From NCBI GenBank assembly GCA_035535995.1, contig DATLOZ010000018.1, positions 1 to 64,000 of the forward strand: 64,000 bases of DNA. Reading direction: 5' to 3'. A program made the position numbers and the translations under genes. The notes below the pieces were generated by a model. It was not told the origin of the DNA and searched no databases. It saw only the letters and a program-made list of their open reading frames with translations. Positions 1 through 8,940 of this stretch are shown here, one piece after another. Every line of letters starts with the position of its first letter. Within the stretch, counting starts at the first letter, position 1. This stretch comes from JANYCO01 sp035535995 (lineage in GTDB: Bacteria; Bacteroidota; Bacteroidia; Cytophagales; Cytophagaceae).

Positions 1-87
1 GTGCCACCACTATTACCATTAACCATTTGTCGCATTTTACCCGTAGGAAAGTCGTTTTTACACCCGCAAGGGTAGTTTTTATATTTT

Positions 88-95
88 TATGTTTG
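88..95 (+). promoter_or_regulatory. -7 promoter element for the reductase gene
   Basis: TATGTTTG matches the Bacteroidota -7 consensus TAnnTTTG exactly. No clear -33 TTTG is seen upstream. It places the transcript start near 101, which rules out the longer in-frame reading from 27 and supports the ATG at 120. Confidence 0.5.
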
Positions 96-119
96 TATAA
101 GATTAAACCGAACAAGACA

Positions 120-755
120 ATGAGAAAATTAGTAGTAAGAATGACCGTCACCGCAGACGGCTATATGTGCGGTCCGAACAAAGAAATGGACTGGCTGTTC
201 AGAAATTTTCACCCGGATACTAAAGATTGGGTTGTAGAAACAATCTCCGGTGCGGGGCTGCACATTATGGGTAGCAAAACGTTTAACGATATGAAATCAT
301 ATTGGCCAGCTGCTACAGAAGTGCTTGCAGAGCCGATGAATAAAATCCCCAAAGCTGTTTTTTCCCGCAAAGGAATTGCCAAAGGCAGCGAAGGCCTTAC
401 TACACAAGCGCGCAAGGATACACCTACCTCAAGCCTTAATCAGACCAAAGAGCAAACGGAAATTAATTTGAAAGAATGGGAAAGCAGTCCTGTACTCACA
501 GGCCCGATCTACGACGAACTTCTCCGTTTGAAACAACAACCCGGCAATTTTATCCTGGCACACGGCGGGGTTTCATTTATACAAAGCGTAGTAGCAACCG
601 GATTAGTGGATGAATACCGTTTGATCGTTTGTCCTGTGGTGATTGGCAAAGGGTTGTCGATGTTTTCCAGTCTTGAAAAAGCGGTGGATCTGAAACTGAT
701 CAACAGTATTGCATTTCACACGGGTATTGTAGGAAATGTATATAGACCCAAATAA
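120..755 (+). CDS. Dihydrofolate reductase / RibD C-terminal family protein
   Basis: A 211-residue cytoplasmic protein of the DHFR/RibD-C superfamily, a family of NAD(P)H-dependent reductases. Seen: an N-terminal strand with TADGYMCGP, where the family binds cofactor and substrate, and a C-terminal block ILAHGGVSFIQSVV followed by DEYRLIVCPVVIGKG, a family hallmark. Such proteins are usually called dihydrofolate reductase family protein; the substrate is unknown and true folate reductase activity is not implied. The ATG at 120 is chosen over an upstream in-frame start because the -7 promoter box at 88-95 lies inside the longer version. A DUF1801 protein follows 29 bases downstream and may be co-transcribed. 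Confidence 0.85.
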   Translation: MRKLVVRMTVTADGYMCGPNKEMDWLFRNFHPDTKDWVVETISGAGLHIMGSKTFNDMKSYWPAATEVLAEPMNKIPKAVFSRKGIAKGSEGLTTQARKDTPTSSLNQTKEQTEINLKEWESSPVLTGPIYDELLRLKQQPGNFILAHGGVSFIQSVVATGLVDEYRLIVCPVVIGKGLSMFSSLEKAVDLKLINSIAFHTGIVGNVYRPK

Positions 756-784
756 AATTTACAAAGTGTTTTAATAATAAAAAC

Positions 785-1162
785 ATGAAAGCAGAATATA
801 AAAACATTGACGACTATATAGCCACTTTTCCCGAGGATACACGCGCGCTGCTGGAGCGTATGCGCGTCATTATTCGCAAAGCCGCGCCCAAGGCGGAAGA
901 GGTGATCAGCTATAATATGCCTGCGTTCAGACAATACGGAGTGTTGGTTTATTTTGCAGGGTACAAAAATCATATTGGTTTCTACCCAACCGGTTCGGGA
1001 ATCATGGCCTTCAAAGAAGAAATAGCCAATTACAAAAACTCCAAAGGAGCCGTGCAATTCCCACTCGACAAGCCGCTTCCGGTAGGACTTATTACGAAGA
1101 TGGTAAAATACAGAGTGCAGGAAGATAAAGAGAAGGCGAGTCTGAAAGCGAAGATGAAATAA
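785..1162 (+). CDS. DUF1801 (YdhG/iron-chaperone-like) protein
   Basis: A 125-residue cytoplasmic protein with the DUF1801 pattern: an N-terminal helical part (DDYIATFPEDTRALLERMR), then ISYNMPAFRQYGVLVYFAGYK and HIGFYPTG, and a basic C-terminal helix ending in KAKMK. The fold resembles frataxin/YdhG-like proteins, but the biochemical role is not established. It lies 29 bases after the reductase gene on the same strand, which is compatible with a two-gene transcript. Confidence 0.85.
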   Translation: MKAEYKNIDDYIATFPEDTRALLERMRVIIRKAAPKAEEVISYNMPAFRQYGVLVYFAGYKNHIGFYPTGSGIMAFKEEIANYKNSKGAVQFPLDKPLPVGLITKMVKYRVQEDKEKASLKAKMK

Positions 1163-1249
1163 TCATCTATCAGCTGTATCTTTTTAATACCTCATACATT
1201 ATGTCTGTACAGTTTAAAATAAAATCGAACCTAACCGCGTTTAAATTTT

Positions 1250-2179
1250 ATGAAGGGTCTGTCAGTCATATGGATAGCGTTAATTTCCCTCCCTGCTTTC
1301 GGGCAGCTCAGGAAAGTGGAATCCAGTTATAAAAAGGGCAATTATGCAGATTGTATTAGCTATTGCCAGGAAGCCAAACGAGGCGCCGACAAGGAAGAAT
1401 ATCTTACCATAAAAATTTACCAGTGTCGCGCCAATTTGAATTTGTTTCAAAAAACAGGTTCGAAGTTCAATTACTTAGACCAGGCACTGCTTCTGCACCG
1501 CAATGAAAAATTTTCTATAACACCCGCAGCATCAGAAGTTTCGAATTCCTTATTCTCTATTTTAAAAACTAAGACGGATTCTCTTCATAAGGCAGGTAAT
1601 AAAGTGCTGGCTAAAAAATATGTAAAAGTGCAAGCCACACAATTTAAAGATACAGCTGGTTTTTATGCATTCTACTACCCGCCAGTATCAAAGCCAGCAG
1701 CGGTCGGGAGAGTGGTAAAAAAAGAACCTGCCAAAAGAGTTTCCGAACCTAATAGGATTTCCAGAACCGAATTGCTGAAATATTCCGAGCAATTTTTAAC
1801 CATTCCCTACAAATGGGCAGGCGAAGATTCGTCCGGCTTTGATTGCTCCGGGTTAGTGACTAAAGTATTTCGTCATTTTGGCTATACCGTTGCACACGGC
1901 GCCAAAGATCAGTCGGAACTGGGCGAAGCTGTATCCAGAAATACATTGAAGCCGGGGGACCTGGTTTTTTTCGGCAAGCGATACGACACAGGGAGATGTA
2001 AAATTGATCATGTAGCCTTTGTGTACGAAGTGACAGACACCAAACTGGTAGTGATCCACAGCAGTAGTAAAGGTGTGAACATACAAGAGCTGAAAGCGGA
2101 TGATTATTGGGGCAAAAAGATCTTGTTCTATAAAAATTATATAGATCATATCACTTTACCGGAAATAAACAGGTTATGA
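1250..2179 (+). CDS. Exported NlpC/P60 cell-wall hydrolase
   Basis: A 309-residue exported protein with a signal peptide in residues 1-19 (ending PAFGQ), a helical N-terminal part of about 110 residues, a Lys/Pro-rich linker near residues 145-170 and a C-terminal NlpC/P60 domain. The catalytic Cys is Cys199 in DCSGLV, the His is His254 in KIDHVAF, and His270 in VIHSSS is the likely third polar residue. NlpC/P60 enzymes usually cut the D-Glu-mDAP bond of peptidoglycan peptides. The stop overlaps the start of the next lipoprotein gene (ATGA), so the two are translationally coupled and probably act together in the envelope. Confidence 0.88.
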   Translation: MKGLSVIWIALISLPAFGQLRKVESSYKKGNYADCISYCQEAKRGADKEEYLTIKIYQCRANLNLFQKTGSKFNYLDQALLLHRNEKFSITPAASEVSNSLFSILKTKTDSLHKAGNKVLAKKYVKVQATQFKDTAGFYAFYYPPVSKPAAVGRVVKKEPAKRVSEPNRISRTELLKYSEQFLTIPYKWAGEDSSGFDCSGLVTKVFRHFGYTVAHGAKDQSELGEAVSRNTLKPGDLVFFGKRYDTGRCKIDHVAFVYEVTDTKLVVIHSSSKGVNIQELKADDYWGKKILFYKNYIDHITLPEINRL

Positions 2180-3621
2180 AAAAAAACACGAAAATTGTTC
2201 TGGCTGTAGTCTCCGCTACAGTCGTGGCTGCGCTTGTCTCATTGAGAAGCTGCACTCCTCAATCTTCCGAAGCGGTGAAGGCTGAACAACCGTTGGAAGA
2301 AAAACAGCGTCCTCTGATCCTTCCTGTTTCCTCGAAATTAGAGTTGCCTTTCACCACCTACACTGTGCAGGCCGGCAGAGATACACAGCTTGTTTTTTCT
2401 TCGGGTACAAAGATCCGTATTCCTGCCTGTGCTTTTTCAAAAGATGAAACAATTCTTTCCAATACAGCAGTAACATTACGTTACCGTGAATTTCATACCA
2501 AAGCAGATCTGATCGCCGCTGGTATTCCCATGACAATGAATGGCAGTAGTGACGAATTTCTGGAAACCACCGGCATGTTTGAACTTCGCGCCTATCAAGG
2601 GGAAGAGGCACTGCGCCTCAGCGATGGCTGTGCCGTGAAGATCGAATTGGCCAACAACGAAGCTGGAGAAAAAGTGAATCTGTATCAACTCGATGAATCA
2701 AAAAGATCGTGGATTGAAAAAATGAAAGAGCTACCGGCGAAATTGTATACTTCAGCTAAAAAAGAAAAGATCAGAAAGCCGAAGATCGATGAATCGAAAT
2801 ATAAAAAGGAAGCGCTGAAGGCAGGCTACTTCATGCCTGTAAAGCCAAGAGTGGCAAATCCGAAACGGTATAGTTTTCATTTTAAGATCAATTTGCAGCA
2901 ATTTCCTGAATTGAATGTGTACGATGGAATTCTCTGGGAATATGCAGGCAGCGGCGGCAGCGACGATCCGGAAAATAATAAATGGGTACAATCGGCTACC
3001 TGGAAAGAAATGCGTCTCTTCGATACAAATAAAGAAGGAATTTATCAGCTTACGTTATCGACCAAGGACAAAAGCTTTACAACCCTTGTAAGACCAGTGT
3101 TTGAGAAGGAGGACATGGAATACGCGCGCGATGTTTTCAAAGACCGTTATTCAAAGTACAGGCAATACATGGATAAAAAAAACGCTGCAGAAGCAGCCTG
3201 GCTGGCGAAAGAAGCGAAACGAAAAAAGACCGAAGAAAAAGTAGACCTGATCACGCGTAGTTTTGAGATCAACCAGTTTGGCATTTGGAACTGCGATCGT
3301 TATTATCATATCTCAGATCCGCTGCAGGTGACGATGAATTTTGCTTTCCCTTCTACAACCCTTGCCGTAACCAGGATCTACGTGATCGAGAAAAATATCA
3401 ATTCGGTTATTCAGCTTGAAGTGGAAAAAGGCCCTACTACCTTGAAACTAAAAAAAGGAGGTGAATACGAATTACTCCTGCTCGACAACGAAGTGAAATT
3501 TCACAAGGTCTCACGAAAACAATTTGATCAGTACTTGCAACAAAGCTCACAAATGACGCTGGCGATAGAGGATCAGGGCAAGGAAGTAGCATCGTTGGAA
3601 GAGTTGAAGGAATTGATCTGA
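2176..3621 (+). CDS. Putative lipoprotein of unknown function
   Basis: A 481-residue protein with an N-terminal membrane segment followed by LRSC, a weak lipobox, so a lipid-anchored envelope protein is likely. Residues from about 60 onward (TYTVQAGRDTQLVFSSGTKI, then RIPACAF) resemble the beta-rich motif with IPANAF that recurs in Bacteroidota surface proteins. A charged Lys/Glu-rich stretch lies around residues 320-355. The start overlaps the stop of the NlpC/P60 gene by 4 bases. No enzymatic motif was recognised. An inverted repeat CCGAA-5-TTCGG at 3632-3646 follows the stop; it lacks a clean T tract. Confidence 0.75.
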   Translation: MKKNTKIVLAVVSATVVAALVSLRSCTPQSSEAVKAEQPLEEKQRPLILPVSSKLELPFTTYTVQAGRDTQLVFSSGTKIRIPACAFSKDETILSNTAVTLRYREFHTKADLIAAGIPMTMNGSSDEFLETTGMFELRAYQGEEALRLSDGCAVKIELANNEAGEKVNLYQLDESKRSWIEKMKELPAKLYTSAKKEKIRKPKIDESKYKKEALKAGYFMPVKPRVANPKRYSFHFKINLQQFPELNVYDGILWEYAGSGGSDDPENNKWVQSATWKEMRLFDTNKEGIYQLTLSTKDKSFTTLVRPVFEKEDMEYARDVFKDRYSKYRQYMDKKNAAEAAWLAKEAKRKKTEEKVDLITRSFEINQFGIWNCDRYYHISDPLQVTMNFAFPSTTLAVTRIYVIEKNINSVIQLEVEKGPTTLKLKKGGEYELLLLDNEVKFHKVSRKQFDQYLQQSSQMTLAIEDQGKEVASLEELKELI

Positions 3622-3697
3622 ACCTATATTCCCGAAATTAATTCGGAAATTTCTACTCACAAGTTTCCTCCTCAAGGACAATCTTTTTAAATTTAAT

Positions 3698-3716
3698 CTT
3701 GAAGATCATGATCAAG
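3698..3716. promoter_or_regulatory. Palindrome upstream of the ModE-like gene
   Basis: CTTGA and TCAAG face each other around a perfect 10-bp palindrome GATCATGATC (3704-3713). The motif TAATCTTG at 3694-3701, 7/8 to the -7 consensus, abuts it. This is a reasonable candidate operator for the downstream HTH protein, but the pattern does not look like the E. coli ModE site. Confidence 0.35.
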
Positions 3717-3751
3717 TAAATCTTCTAATCCTGAAAATCAAGGTTAAGACT

Positions 3752-4093
3752 ATGACAAAACTAATCGCCAACGGACGCATTTGGATCGATACCGAGCAGG
3801 GAGCTTTTTTAGGCTATGGAAGAATAGAGATCCTGGAAAAAATTAAAGAACATGGTTCTATCCGCCAGGCAGCGCTCGACATGAAAATGTCCTACCGCCA
3901 GGCTTGGCAGTTGATCGACCAGATGAACCACCAGGCCAACGAACCGCTGGTTATTTCCCACCGGGGAGGAAAAGGGGGCGGCCAAGCCATAGTGACAGAG
4001 GCCGGTGAAAAGGCAATTACTCAATTTCACCACTTTAATACAGCCTTTCAGGAATTTTTAAGTTCCTACACTTATAATCTGAACCTCGGTTAA
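3752..4093 (+). CDS. Stand-alone ModE-type winged-helix DNA-binding protein
   Basis: A 113-residue protein matching the N-terminal DNA-binding domain of the molybdate regulator ModE. The winged helix covers roughly residues 20-95, with the family signature GSIRQAALDMKMSYRQAWQL followed by the wing RGGKGGGQAIVTEAG. The C-terminal molybdate-binding (Mop) domains of full ModE are absent, so any ligand sensing must come from elsewhere. It precedes a TSUP permease, a TonB receptor, a cytochrome c peroxidase and a sulfite-oxidase-fold protein, which are its likely targets. Confidence 0.88.
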   Translation: MTKLIANGRIWIDTEQGAFLGYGRIEILEKIKEHGSIRQAALDMKMSYRQAWQLIDQMNHQANEPLVISHRGGKGGGQAIVTEAGEKAITQFHHFNTAFQEFLSSYTYNLNLG

Positions 4094-4210
4094 AAACAAA
4101 GCTATTTTTCAACTTTTAATTTAAAATAGTGTAATTCAAGATAAATTTTGACCCTGTTTTTATAAATAATAAAGAATAATATTCAAAATACTCATTATTT
4201 AATAGGTATA

Positions 4211-4242
4211 ATTGCTTAATTGATTTTCTTTATTTACGTTTG
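4211..4242 (+). promoter_or_regulatory. Promoter of the TSUP-TonB-CCP operon
   Basis: ATTG at 4211-4214, a 20-base spacer and TACGTTTG at 4235-4242, an exact match to TAnnTTTG. Transcription would start near 4249, which excludes the in-frame TTG at 4248 and supports translation from the ATG at 4275. Confidence 0.6.
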
Positions 4243-4274
4243 TTTCGTTGTTCATATTCGGGAAGAACGAAAAT

Positions 4275-5030
4275 ATGACTTTACTCTCTATTATATCGTC
4301 CACGTACTTGCCTTTGTTTTTGGCTTTGATCTTAGTGATGGCATTCATGTATGCTTCGGTAGGACATGGAGGAGCGAGCGGGTACCTTGCTATCTTGGCA
4401 TTATTCAGTGTGGAGCCTTCGCTTATGAAATCTTCGGCCCTGATTCTCAACATTTTTGTTTCACTTATTTCATTTGCTCAATATTATAGAGGAGGACATT
4501 TTAGGTGGAAACTGTTTTTGCCTTTTGCCATCGCTTCCATTCCAGCTTCCTATCTAGGGGCCAGCATTCCGCTTGGAGCCGATATTTATAAAAAGATCCT
4601 TGGTATCTGTTTGATCTTCCCGGTGCTGCGTTTGGCTGGGCTTTTTGGAAAAGAATCCAATGAAACCCGGGAATTGCCATTCATTTACGGATTACTGATC
4701 GGCGCCATCATCGGTTTTCTCTCCGGTATGATCGGCATCGGCGGCGGGATTATTCTTAGTCCTGTGATCCTGCTTTTTCATTGGGCAAATATGAAAGAGA
4801 CCGCAGCCGTTTCAGCTTTATTTATACTTGTCAACTCCATTTCAGGTCTGCTGGCGCTTACAGCTAAGGGGTTTTCTCCCAGTCCGGAAATATATACCTG
4901 GCTCATCGTCGCCATTATAGGTGGGTACGCGGGTGCCTATTTGGGAAGCCGAAGGTTCAACAATACAGTACTTCGGTATATCCTTGCCAGCGTGCTGCTG
5001 GTAGCAAGTATAAAGCTTATTCTTACTTAG
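4275..5030 (+). CDS. TSUP family membrane permease (TauE/SafE)
   Basis: A 251-residue inner-membrane protein with about eight hydrophobic segments. Two family repeats are visible: VGHGGASGYLA near residue 30 and GFLSGMIGIGGGIILSPVI near residue 150, the paired Gly-rich motifs of the sulfite exporter TauE/SafE family. Members move sulfite, sulfoacetate, thiosulfate or other small anions, and direction cannot be told from sequence. It is preceded by its own promoter and followed 31 bases later by a TonB receptor, so a role in anion traffic linked to that receptor is an inference. Confidence 0.88.
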   Translation: MTLLSIISSTYLPLFLALILVMAFMYASVGHGGASGYLAILALFSVEPSLMKSSALILNIFVSLISFAQYYRGGHFRWKLFLPFAIASIPASYLGASIPLGADIYKKILGICLIFPVLRLAGLFGKESNETRELPFIYGLLIGAIIGFLSGMIGIGGGIILSPVILLFHWANMKETAAVSALFILVNSISGLLALTAKGFSPSPEIYTWLIVAIIGGYAGAYLGSRRFNNTVLRYILASVLLVASIKLILT

Positions 5031-5061
5031 AAAATAATCATCATCCATAAATCACTTAACA

Positions 5062-7125
5062 ATGCTTCACCCATCGTTATTCACAAAAAGGAATATCCAA
5101 AAAACCAAAAAGGTTGGATTCCTTATTCTTTGTTTGTCATCCTTCTTTACCAGCGCAAATGCCCAGACAGATTCTCTGCAAGCCGACACTACGCTGAAAA
5201 ATTCCAAGGTATTTGAATTGGGAGAAGTAGTAGTATCAGGAGAAAAAAGCCAAGAGATCAACAACACGGTGGATGCGCAACAGTTGCAAAATTTTTATAA
5301 AACAGATGCCGCCAAAGCGCTCAACCTTCTTCCGGGCGTTACGCTTTCTAATGTTGGTCCGCGAAACGAAGCAATGGTTTATGTGCGCGGTTTCGATCTT
5401 CGCCAGGTGCCCGTACTCATCGATGGTATTCCGGTTTATGTGCCATATGATGGGTATGTTGACCTGGCTCGTTTTACTTCCTTTGATCTTTCAGAAGTAA
5501 ATGTTTCCAAAGGATATACTTCTGTCATTTATGGTCCGAATGCCCTGGGTGGCGCGATCAATCTGGTGAGCCGGAAACCCACGCAAAAACTGGAGCTTCA
5601 GGGCGCCAGCGGCTGGATGACGGGCGGTTACAGGACAAACCTGAATATTGGTTCTAACCTTGGTAAGTTTTATTTCCAGGGAGGCGTTTCACAGTTTAAA
5701 AGAGATTACTATCCGCTTTCCAAAGATTTTACTCCCACTAAAATTGAAAACGGCGGAAGACGCGATAATTCTTATAGCGAGGATAAAAAGTATAGCATCA
5801 AAATTGGATTTACTCCAAAAGGAAAATCAGAATATGCGCTGAGCTATATTTATCAGGATGGTAAAAAAGGAACTCCTGTCTATACAGGTTCCGATGTGCT
5901 TAATTCACAGTACAAAAGCCCGCGCTACTGGCAGTGGCCTTATTGGGACAAACAAAGTTTGTATTTTATCTCCAACACACAGATCGATAAAACACAATAT
6001 ATAAAGACAAGACTCTACTACGATATTTTCCGCAATCTGCTGAACTCGTATGACGACGCCACCTACAGCACGATCACGAAACCATATGCATTTAAAAGTT
6101 ATTACAACGATTACACGATCGGGGGCATTGTAGAATATGGTAAAAATTTCTTGGAAGGAAGAGATTTGTTTAAAGCTACTTTGCGGTACAAGCAAGATGT
6201 ACACCGCGAGCACAACCAGGGCGAGCCGGTACGTACGATGTCGGATCAACTCTATACCGTAGGATTTGAAAACGAATTGAAGATCGGTTCCAGGCTGAGA
6301 TTCCTTACCGGCTTTAGCTACAACTACCGTGAAAGTATTAAGGCTATGAATTATAACAGTACAACAAAAGAGATTTCCAACTTTCCAAAAAATCACAACG
6401 ATGCTTACAACGTACAAGGCGGTTTGGTTTATCGTGTGAATGAGAAAAATACATTGAATCTTTCTGTAGCAAAGAAAACACGCTTCGCTACTGTGAAAGA
6501 TCGTTATTCATATCGCCTGGGCACGGCTATTCCTAACCCGGATCTGAATGCAGAATATGCGTATAATTTTGAACTGGGCTATAAAGGAACACCTGTAGGC
6601 AAGTTGCTGGTGCAGGCTGCGTTGTTTTACAACCACATCTACAATACGATTCAAAACGTAAACAATGTGCAATACGATCCGGTGAAAAAAGTATGGCTCA
6701 GCCAACTTCAGAATGTAGGTCAGTCAGAATACATGGGCGGCGAAATAGGAGTAGAATACCCGGTGCTAAGATCCCTGAAACTGGGCGCAAACTATACCTA
6801 CATCGAACGCCATAACCTAAGCAATCCTACGATCCACTTTACCGATGTACCGAATCATAAACTCTTCGGATATGTGCAATATCAATATACCGATCGCTTC
6901 TATATTCAATTAAATTCCGAATACGATTCAAAACGCTACAGCACCAGCTACGGCACAATAGCCAATGGGTTTGCGTTGTTCAACACAAAAGCATCTGTGA
7001 AAGTATGGAAATATTTCTCTGTAGAAGCAGGTGTAAATAATATTCTTGATAGAAACTATGCGCTCACAGAAGGTTATCCGGAAATGGGAAGAAATTATTT
7101 TGCGAATGTGGTGTATAAATTTTAG
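5062..7125 (+). CDS. TonB-dependent outer-membrane receptor
   Basis: A 687-residue outer-membrane active transporter. The signal peptide ends at SANAQ (about residue 35). A plug domain follows (FYKTDAAKALNLLPGVTL, VRGFDLRQVPVLIDGIPVYV, GYTSVIYGPNALGGAINLVS), then a beta-barrel ending in the aromatic residue of VVYKF, typical for BAM recognition. There is no N-terminal carboxypeptidase-like domain and no SusD partner, so this resembles metal, siderophore or vitamin receptors rather than glycan SusC proteins. It sits between the TSUP permease and the di-haem peroxidase on one strand. The substrate is not known. Confidence 0.92.
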   Translation: MLHPSLFTKRNIQKTKKVGFLILCLSSFFTSANAQTDSLQADTTLKNSKVFELGEVVVSGEKSQEINNTVDAQQLQNFYKTDAAKALNLLPGVTLSNVGPRNEAMVYVRGFDLRQVPVLIDGIPVYVPYDGYVDLARFTSFDLSEVNVSKGYTSVIYGPNALGGAINLVSRKPTQKLELQGASGWMTGGYRTNLNIGSNLGKFYFQGGVSQFKRDYYPLSKDFTPTKIENGGRRDNSYSEDKKYSIKIGFTPKGKSEYALSYIYQDGKKGTPVYTGSDVLNSQYKSPRYWQWPYWDKQSLYFISNTQIDKTQYIKTRLYYDIFRNLLNSYDDATYSTITKPYAFKSYYNDYTIGGIVEYGKNFLEGRDLFKATLRYKQDVHREHNQGEPVRTMSDQLYTVGFENELKIGSRLRFLTGFSYNYRESIKAMNYNSTTKEISNFPKNHNDAYNVQGGLVYRVNEKNTLNLSVAKKTRFATVKDRYSYRLGTAIPNPDLNAEYAYNFELGYKGTPVGKLLVQAALFYNHIYNTIQNVNNVQYDPVKKVWLSQLQNVGQSEYMGGEIGVEYPVLRSLKLGANYTYIERHNLSNPTIHFTDVPNHKLFGYVQYQYTDRFYIQLNSEYDSKRYSTSYGTIANGFALFNTKASVKVWKYFSVEAGVNNILDRNYALTEGYPEMGRNYFANVVYKF

Positions 7126-7174
7126 ATGCCGGATATCAGGCAATTGAAATTATCCGTTTTTAAATCGTAGACAT

Positions 7175-8260
7175 TTGAAAAAAGCACTGTTAATCGGCCT
7201 TTCCATCTTGTTCTTATTCCTGGCGTTCACCCGGGAGCAAGTGCCTGCGGGGCCGTATGAATTGCATTATCCCGTTTACTTTGGCAATCGCCTCAATATT
7301 TCTCCCGCCAATCCGCTTACTAAGGAAGGCGTGTATTTAGGCAGAAAATTATTTTACGAAAAAAGGCTTTCCATCAACAATGCCGTGTCCTGTGGTACTT
7401 GCCACGAACAGCAACATGCCTTCACCGATGCGAAACAATTCAGCATGGGCGTAGGCAAACAACCTACGAGCCGCAACAGCATGTCGCTCGCCAACTTGCT
7501 TTGGGTGCGTTCTTTCTTTTGGGACGGTCGTGCTACAAGCCTTGAAGAACAAGGCAAAGAGCCTATCCTGCATGCGGATGAAATGGGAGAAACCCTGGAA
7601 CATGTTTCCGCCAAACTTCAGCAGACACGCGAATATCCAAAATTATTTAAACTCGTCTACGGCAACGACTCCATCACTGGCGACCGTATTGTGCAAGCCA
7701 TCGCACAGTTTGAGCGCACACTGATCTCGGCCAATTCTCCTTACGACCAATACCTGCAAGGGAAATACACCCCTACAGAAAAAGAACAGCGCGGCATGAC
7801 ACTTTTCATGACCCATCCTGATCCGGAAAAAAATGTTCGCGGCGCCAATTGTGTGCATTGTCATGCCGCACCAAAAATGTTTGCCGATCTTTTTCATAAC
7901 AATGGGTTGGACAGTCTTCCCAAAGATAAAGGCAGGGAAAAGATCACGGGCCTGCCAAACGACCGTGGGAGGTTTCGCGCAGTCTCGCTTCGCAACAGCG
8001 CGCTTACCGCGCCCTATATGCATGATGGGAGGTTCCGCACATTAGAAGAAGTGCTGGATCATTACAGCGAACATATTCAATCCAGTACTACCTTGAGTCC
8101 TTTTTTGCAGGATGCTTCCAATGAACCAGGAGCAAAAAGTATTCGTCTTTCCGCAAAGGAAAAAGAAGAATTGATCGCCTTCCTGCAAATGCTGACTGAC
8201 TCTTCCTTTATTACTGACCCACGTTTTTCCGATCCATATAAAACTGAAATAAGAAAATGA
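7175..8260 (+). CDS. Di-haem cytochrome c peroxidase family protein
   Basis: A 361-residue exported protein with an N-terminal signal segment (LLIGLSILFLFLAF) and two haem c sites, CGTCH at residues 73-77 and CVHCH at 226-230, in the MauG/CcpA arrangement. The motifs ANLLWVRSFFWDGRATSLEE and RAVSLRNSALTAPYMHDGRF are characteristic of bacterial cytochrome c peroxidases. It would act in the periplasm, reducing peroxide or oxidising a partner. The best start is a TTG at 7175; I see no better ATG. Its last codons overlap the next start (ATGA), so coupling to the sulfite-oxidase-fold gene is likely. Confidence 0.9.
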   Translation: MKKALLIGLSILFLFLAFTREQVPAGPYELHYPVYFGNRLNISPANPLTKEGVYLGRKLFYEKRLSINNAVSCGTCHEQQHAFTDAKQFSMGVGKQPTSRNSMSLANLLWVRSFFWDGRATSLEEQGKEPILHADEMGETLEHVSAKLQQTREYPKLFKLVYGNDSITGDRIVQAIAQFERTLISANSPYDQYLQGKYTPTEKEQRGMTLFMTHPDPEKNVRGANCVHCHAAPKMFADLFHNNGLDSLPKDKGREKITGLPNDRGRFRAVSLRNSALTAPYMHDGRFRTLEEVLDHYSEHIQSSTTLSPFLQDASNEPGAKSIRLSAKEKEELIAFLQMLTDSSFITDPRFSDPYKTEIRK

Positions 8261-8754
8261 AAAAACAATTGCTGGTTTTAGTACTACTGTTTTGCCTTCA
8301 AGCACCAGTCCTGCGTGCACAAACGGCTGCTTGTATAAAAGTAGAAGGCGAAGTAACCACTCCACTCACGCTCTGCGCAGAAGAGTTTGCAAAGATGAAA
8401 CATACCGAAGCGATCATGAAAGACCGGGATGGGAAAGAATACCGCTACTCCGGAGTACCTGTTTCGGAGATCCTGAAACAAGCCGGTGCTACTGTAGGGA
8501 AAGACCTGCGTGGAGAAAATCTGAGCAAATATTTATTGGTAAAAGCTGCCGACGGTTATGAAGTTTTGTTCTCCTTGGCCGAACTCGATTCCACCTTCAC
8601 CGACCGCGTAGTGATCCTGGCCGACCAACTAGAAGGCAAGCCACTTCCCGCAGGCAAAGGCCCTTTTCGGATCATCGTACCCGGAGAAAAAAAACCAGCT
8701 CGTTGTGCTTTTGAAGTAACGCGCCTGATCGTACGTTTTTCATCGGAGCATTGA
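8257..8754 (+). CDS. Small exported sulfite-oxidase-fold (Oxidored_molyb-like) protein
   Basis: A 165-residue protein with a signal peptide ending near LRAQ (residues 1-21) and one domain resembling the molybdopterin oxidoreductase fold of sulfite oxidase/YedY: KVEGEVTTPLTL, then YRYSGVPVSEILKQAG, VKAADGYEVLFSLAELD and GPFRIIVPGEKKPARCAF. It is about half the size of catalytic family members. Cysteines are visible at LTLC and PARC, but I cannot assign a molybdenum ligand, so catalysis is unproven. The start overlaps the peroxidase stop by 4 bases. The ModE-like gene upstream makes a molybdenum link attractive, by inference only. Confidence 0.75.
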   Translation: MKKQLLVLVLLFCLQAPVLRAQTAACIKVEGEVTTPLTLCAEEFAKMKHTEAIMKDRDGKEYRYSGVPVSEILKQAGATVGKDLRGENLSKYLLVKAADGYEVLFSLAELDSTFTDRVVILADQLEGKPLPAGKGPFRIIVPGEKKPARCAFEVTRLIVRFSSEH

Positions 8755-8783
8755 GTATAAAATTTAAGAGATAATCCTTTCCT

Positions 8784-8871
8784 TTTTGCTGGCGGGGACG
8801 CCAGCAAAATATTTTTTCATACAACAGTTTTGCATAAGCGGAGCGGACTTGCTGGCGTAGACGCCAGCAAG
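8784..8871. repeat. Two copies of a TTGCTGGCG hairpin repeat
   Basis: The 198-base gap holds two hairpins with the same stem. The first has an 11-bp stem, TTTTGCTGGCG (8784-8794) against CGCCAGCAAAA (8799-8809), with loop GGGA. The second has a 10-bp stem, CTTGCTGGCG (8848-8857) against CGCCAGCAAG (8862-8871), with loop TAGA. The stem is conserved while the loop varies, as in REP-like elements. A short palindromic AT-rich motif of another family (ATTCATAACTC) lies at 8911-8923. Confidence 0.75.
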
Positions 8872-8940
8872 AGGCGGTATAAATTATAAATGCCTTTGCT
8901 TTTTACTCCTAATTCATAACTCAACGTTCATAATTTCAAC

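Noticed and set aside
27..119. In-frame upstream extension of the first reductase gene
   Set aside because: The -7 promoter box lies at 88-95, inside the extension, and the N-terminus from 120 matches the family.
5031..5061. Search for a cobalamin riboswitch before the TonB receptor
   Set aside because: Only 31 bases separate it from the TSUP gene, too short for the element, and no motif is present.
5905..6417. Minus-strand frame of 170 codons inside the TonB receptor
   Set aside because: Antisense to a well-supported gene and without family features.
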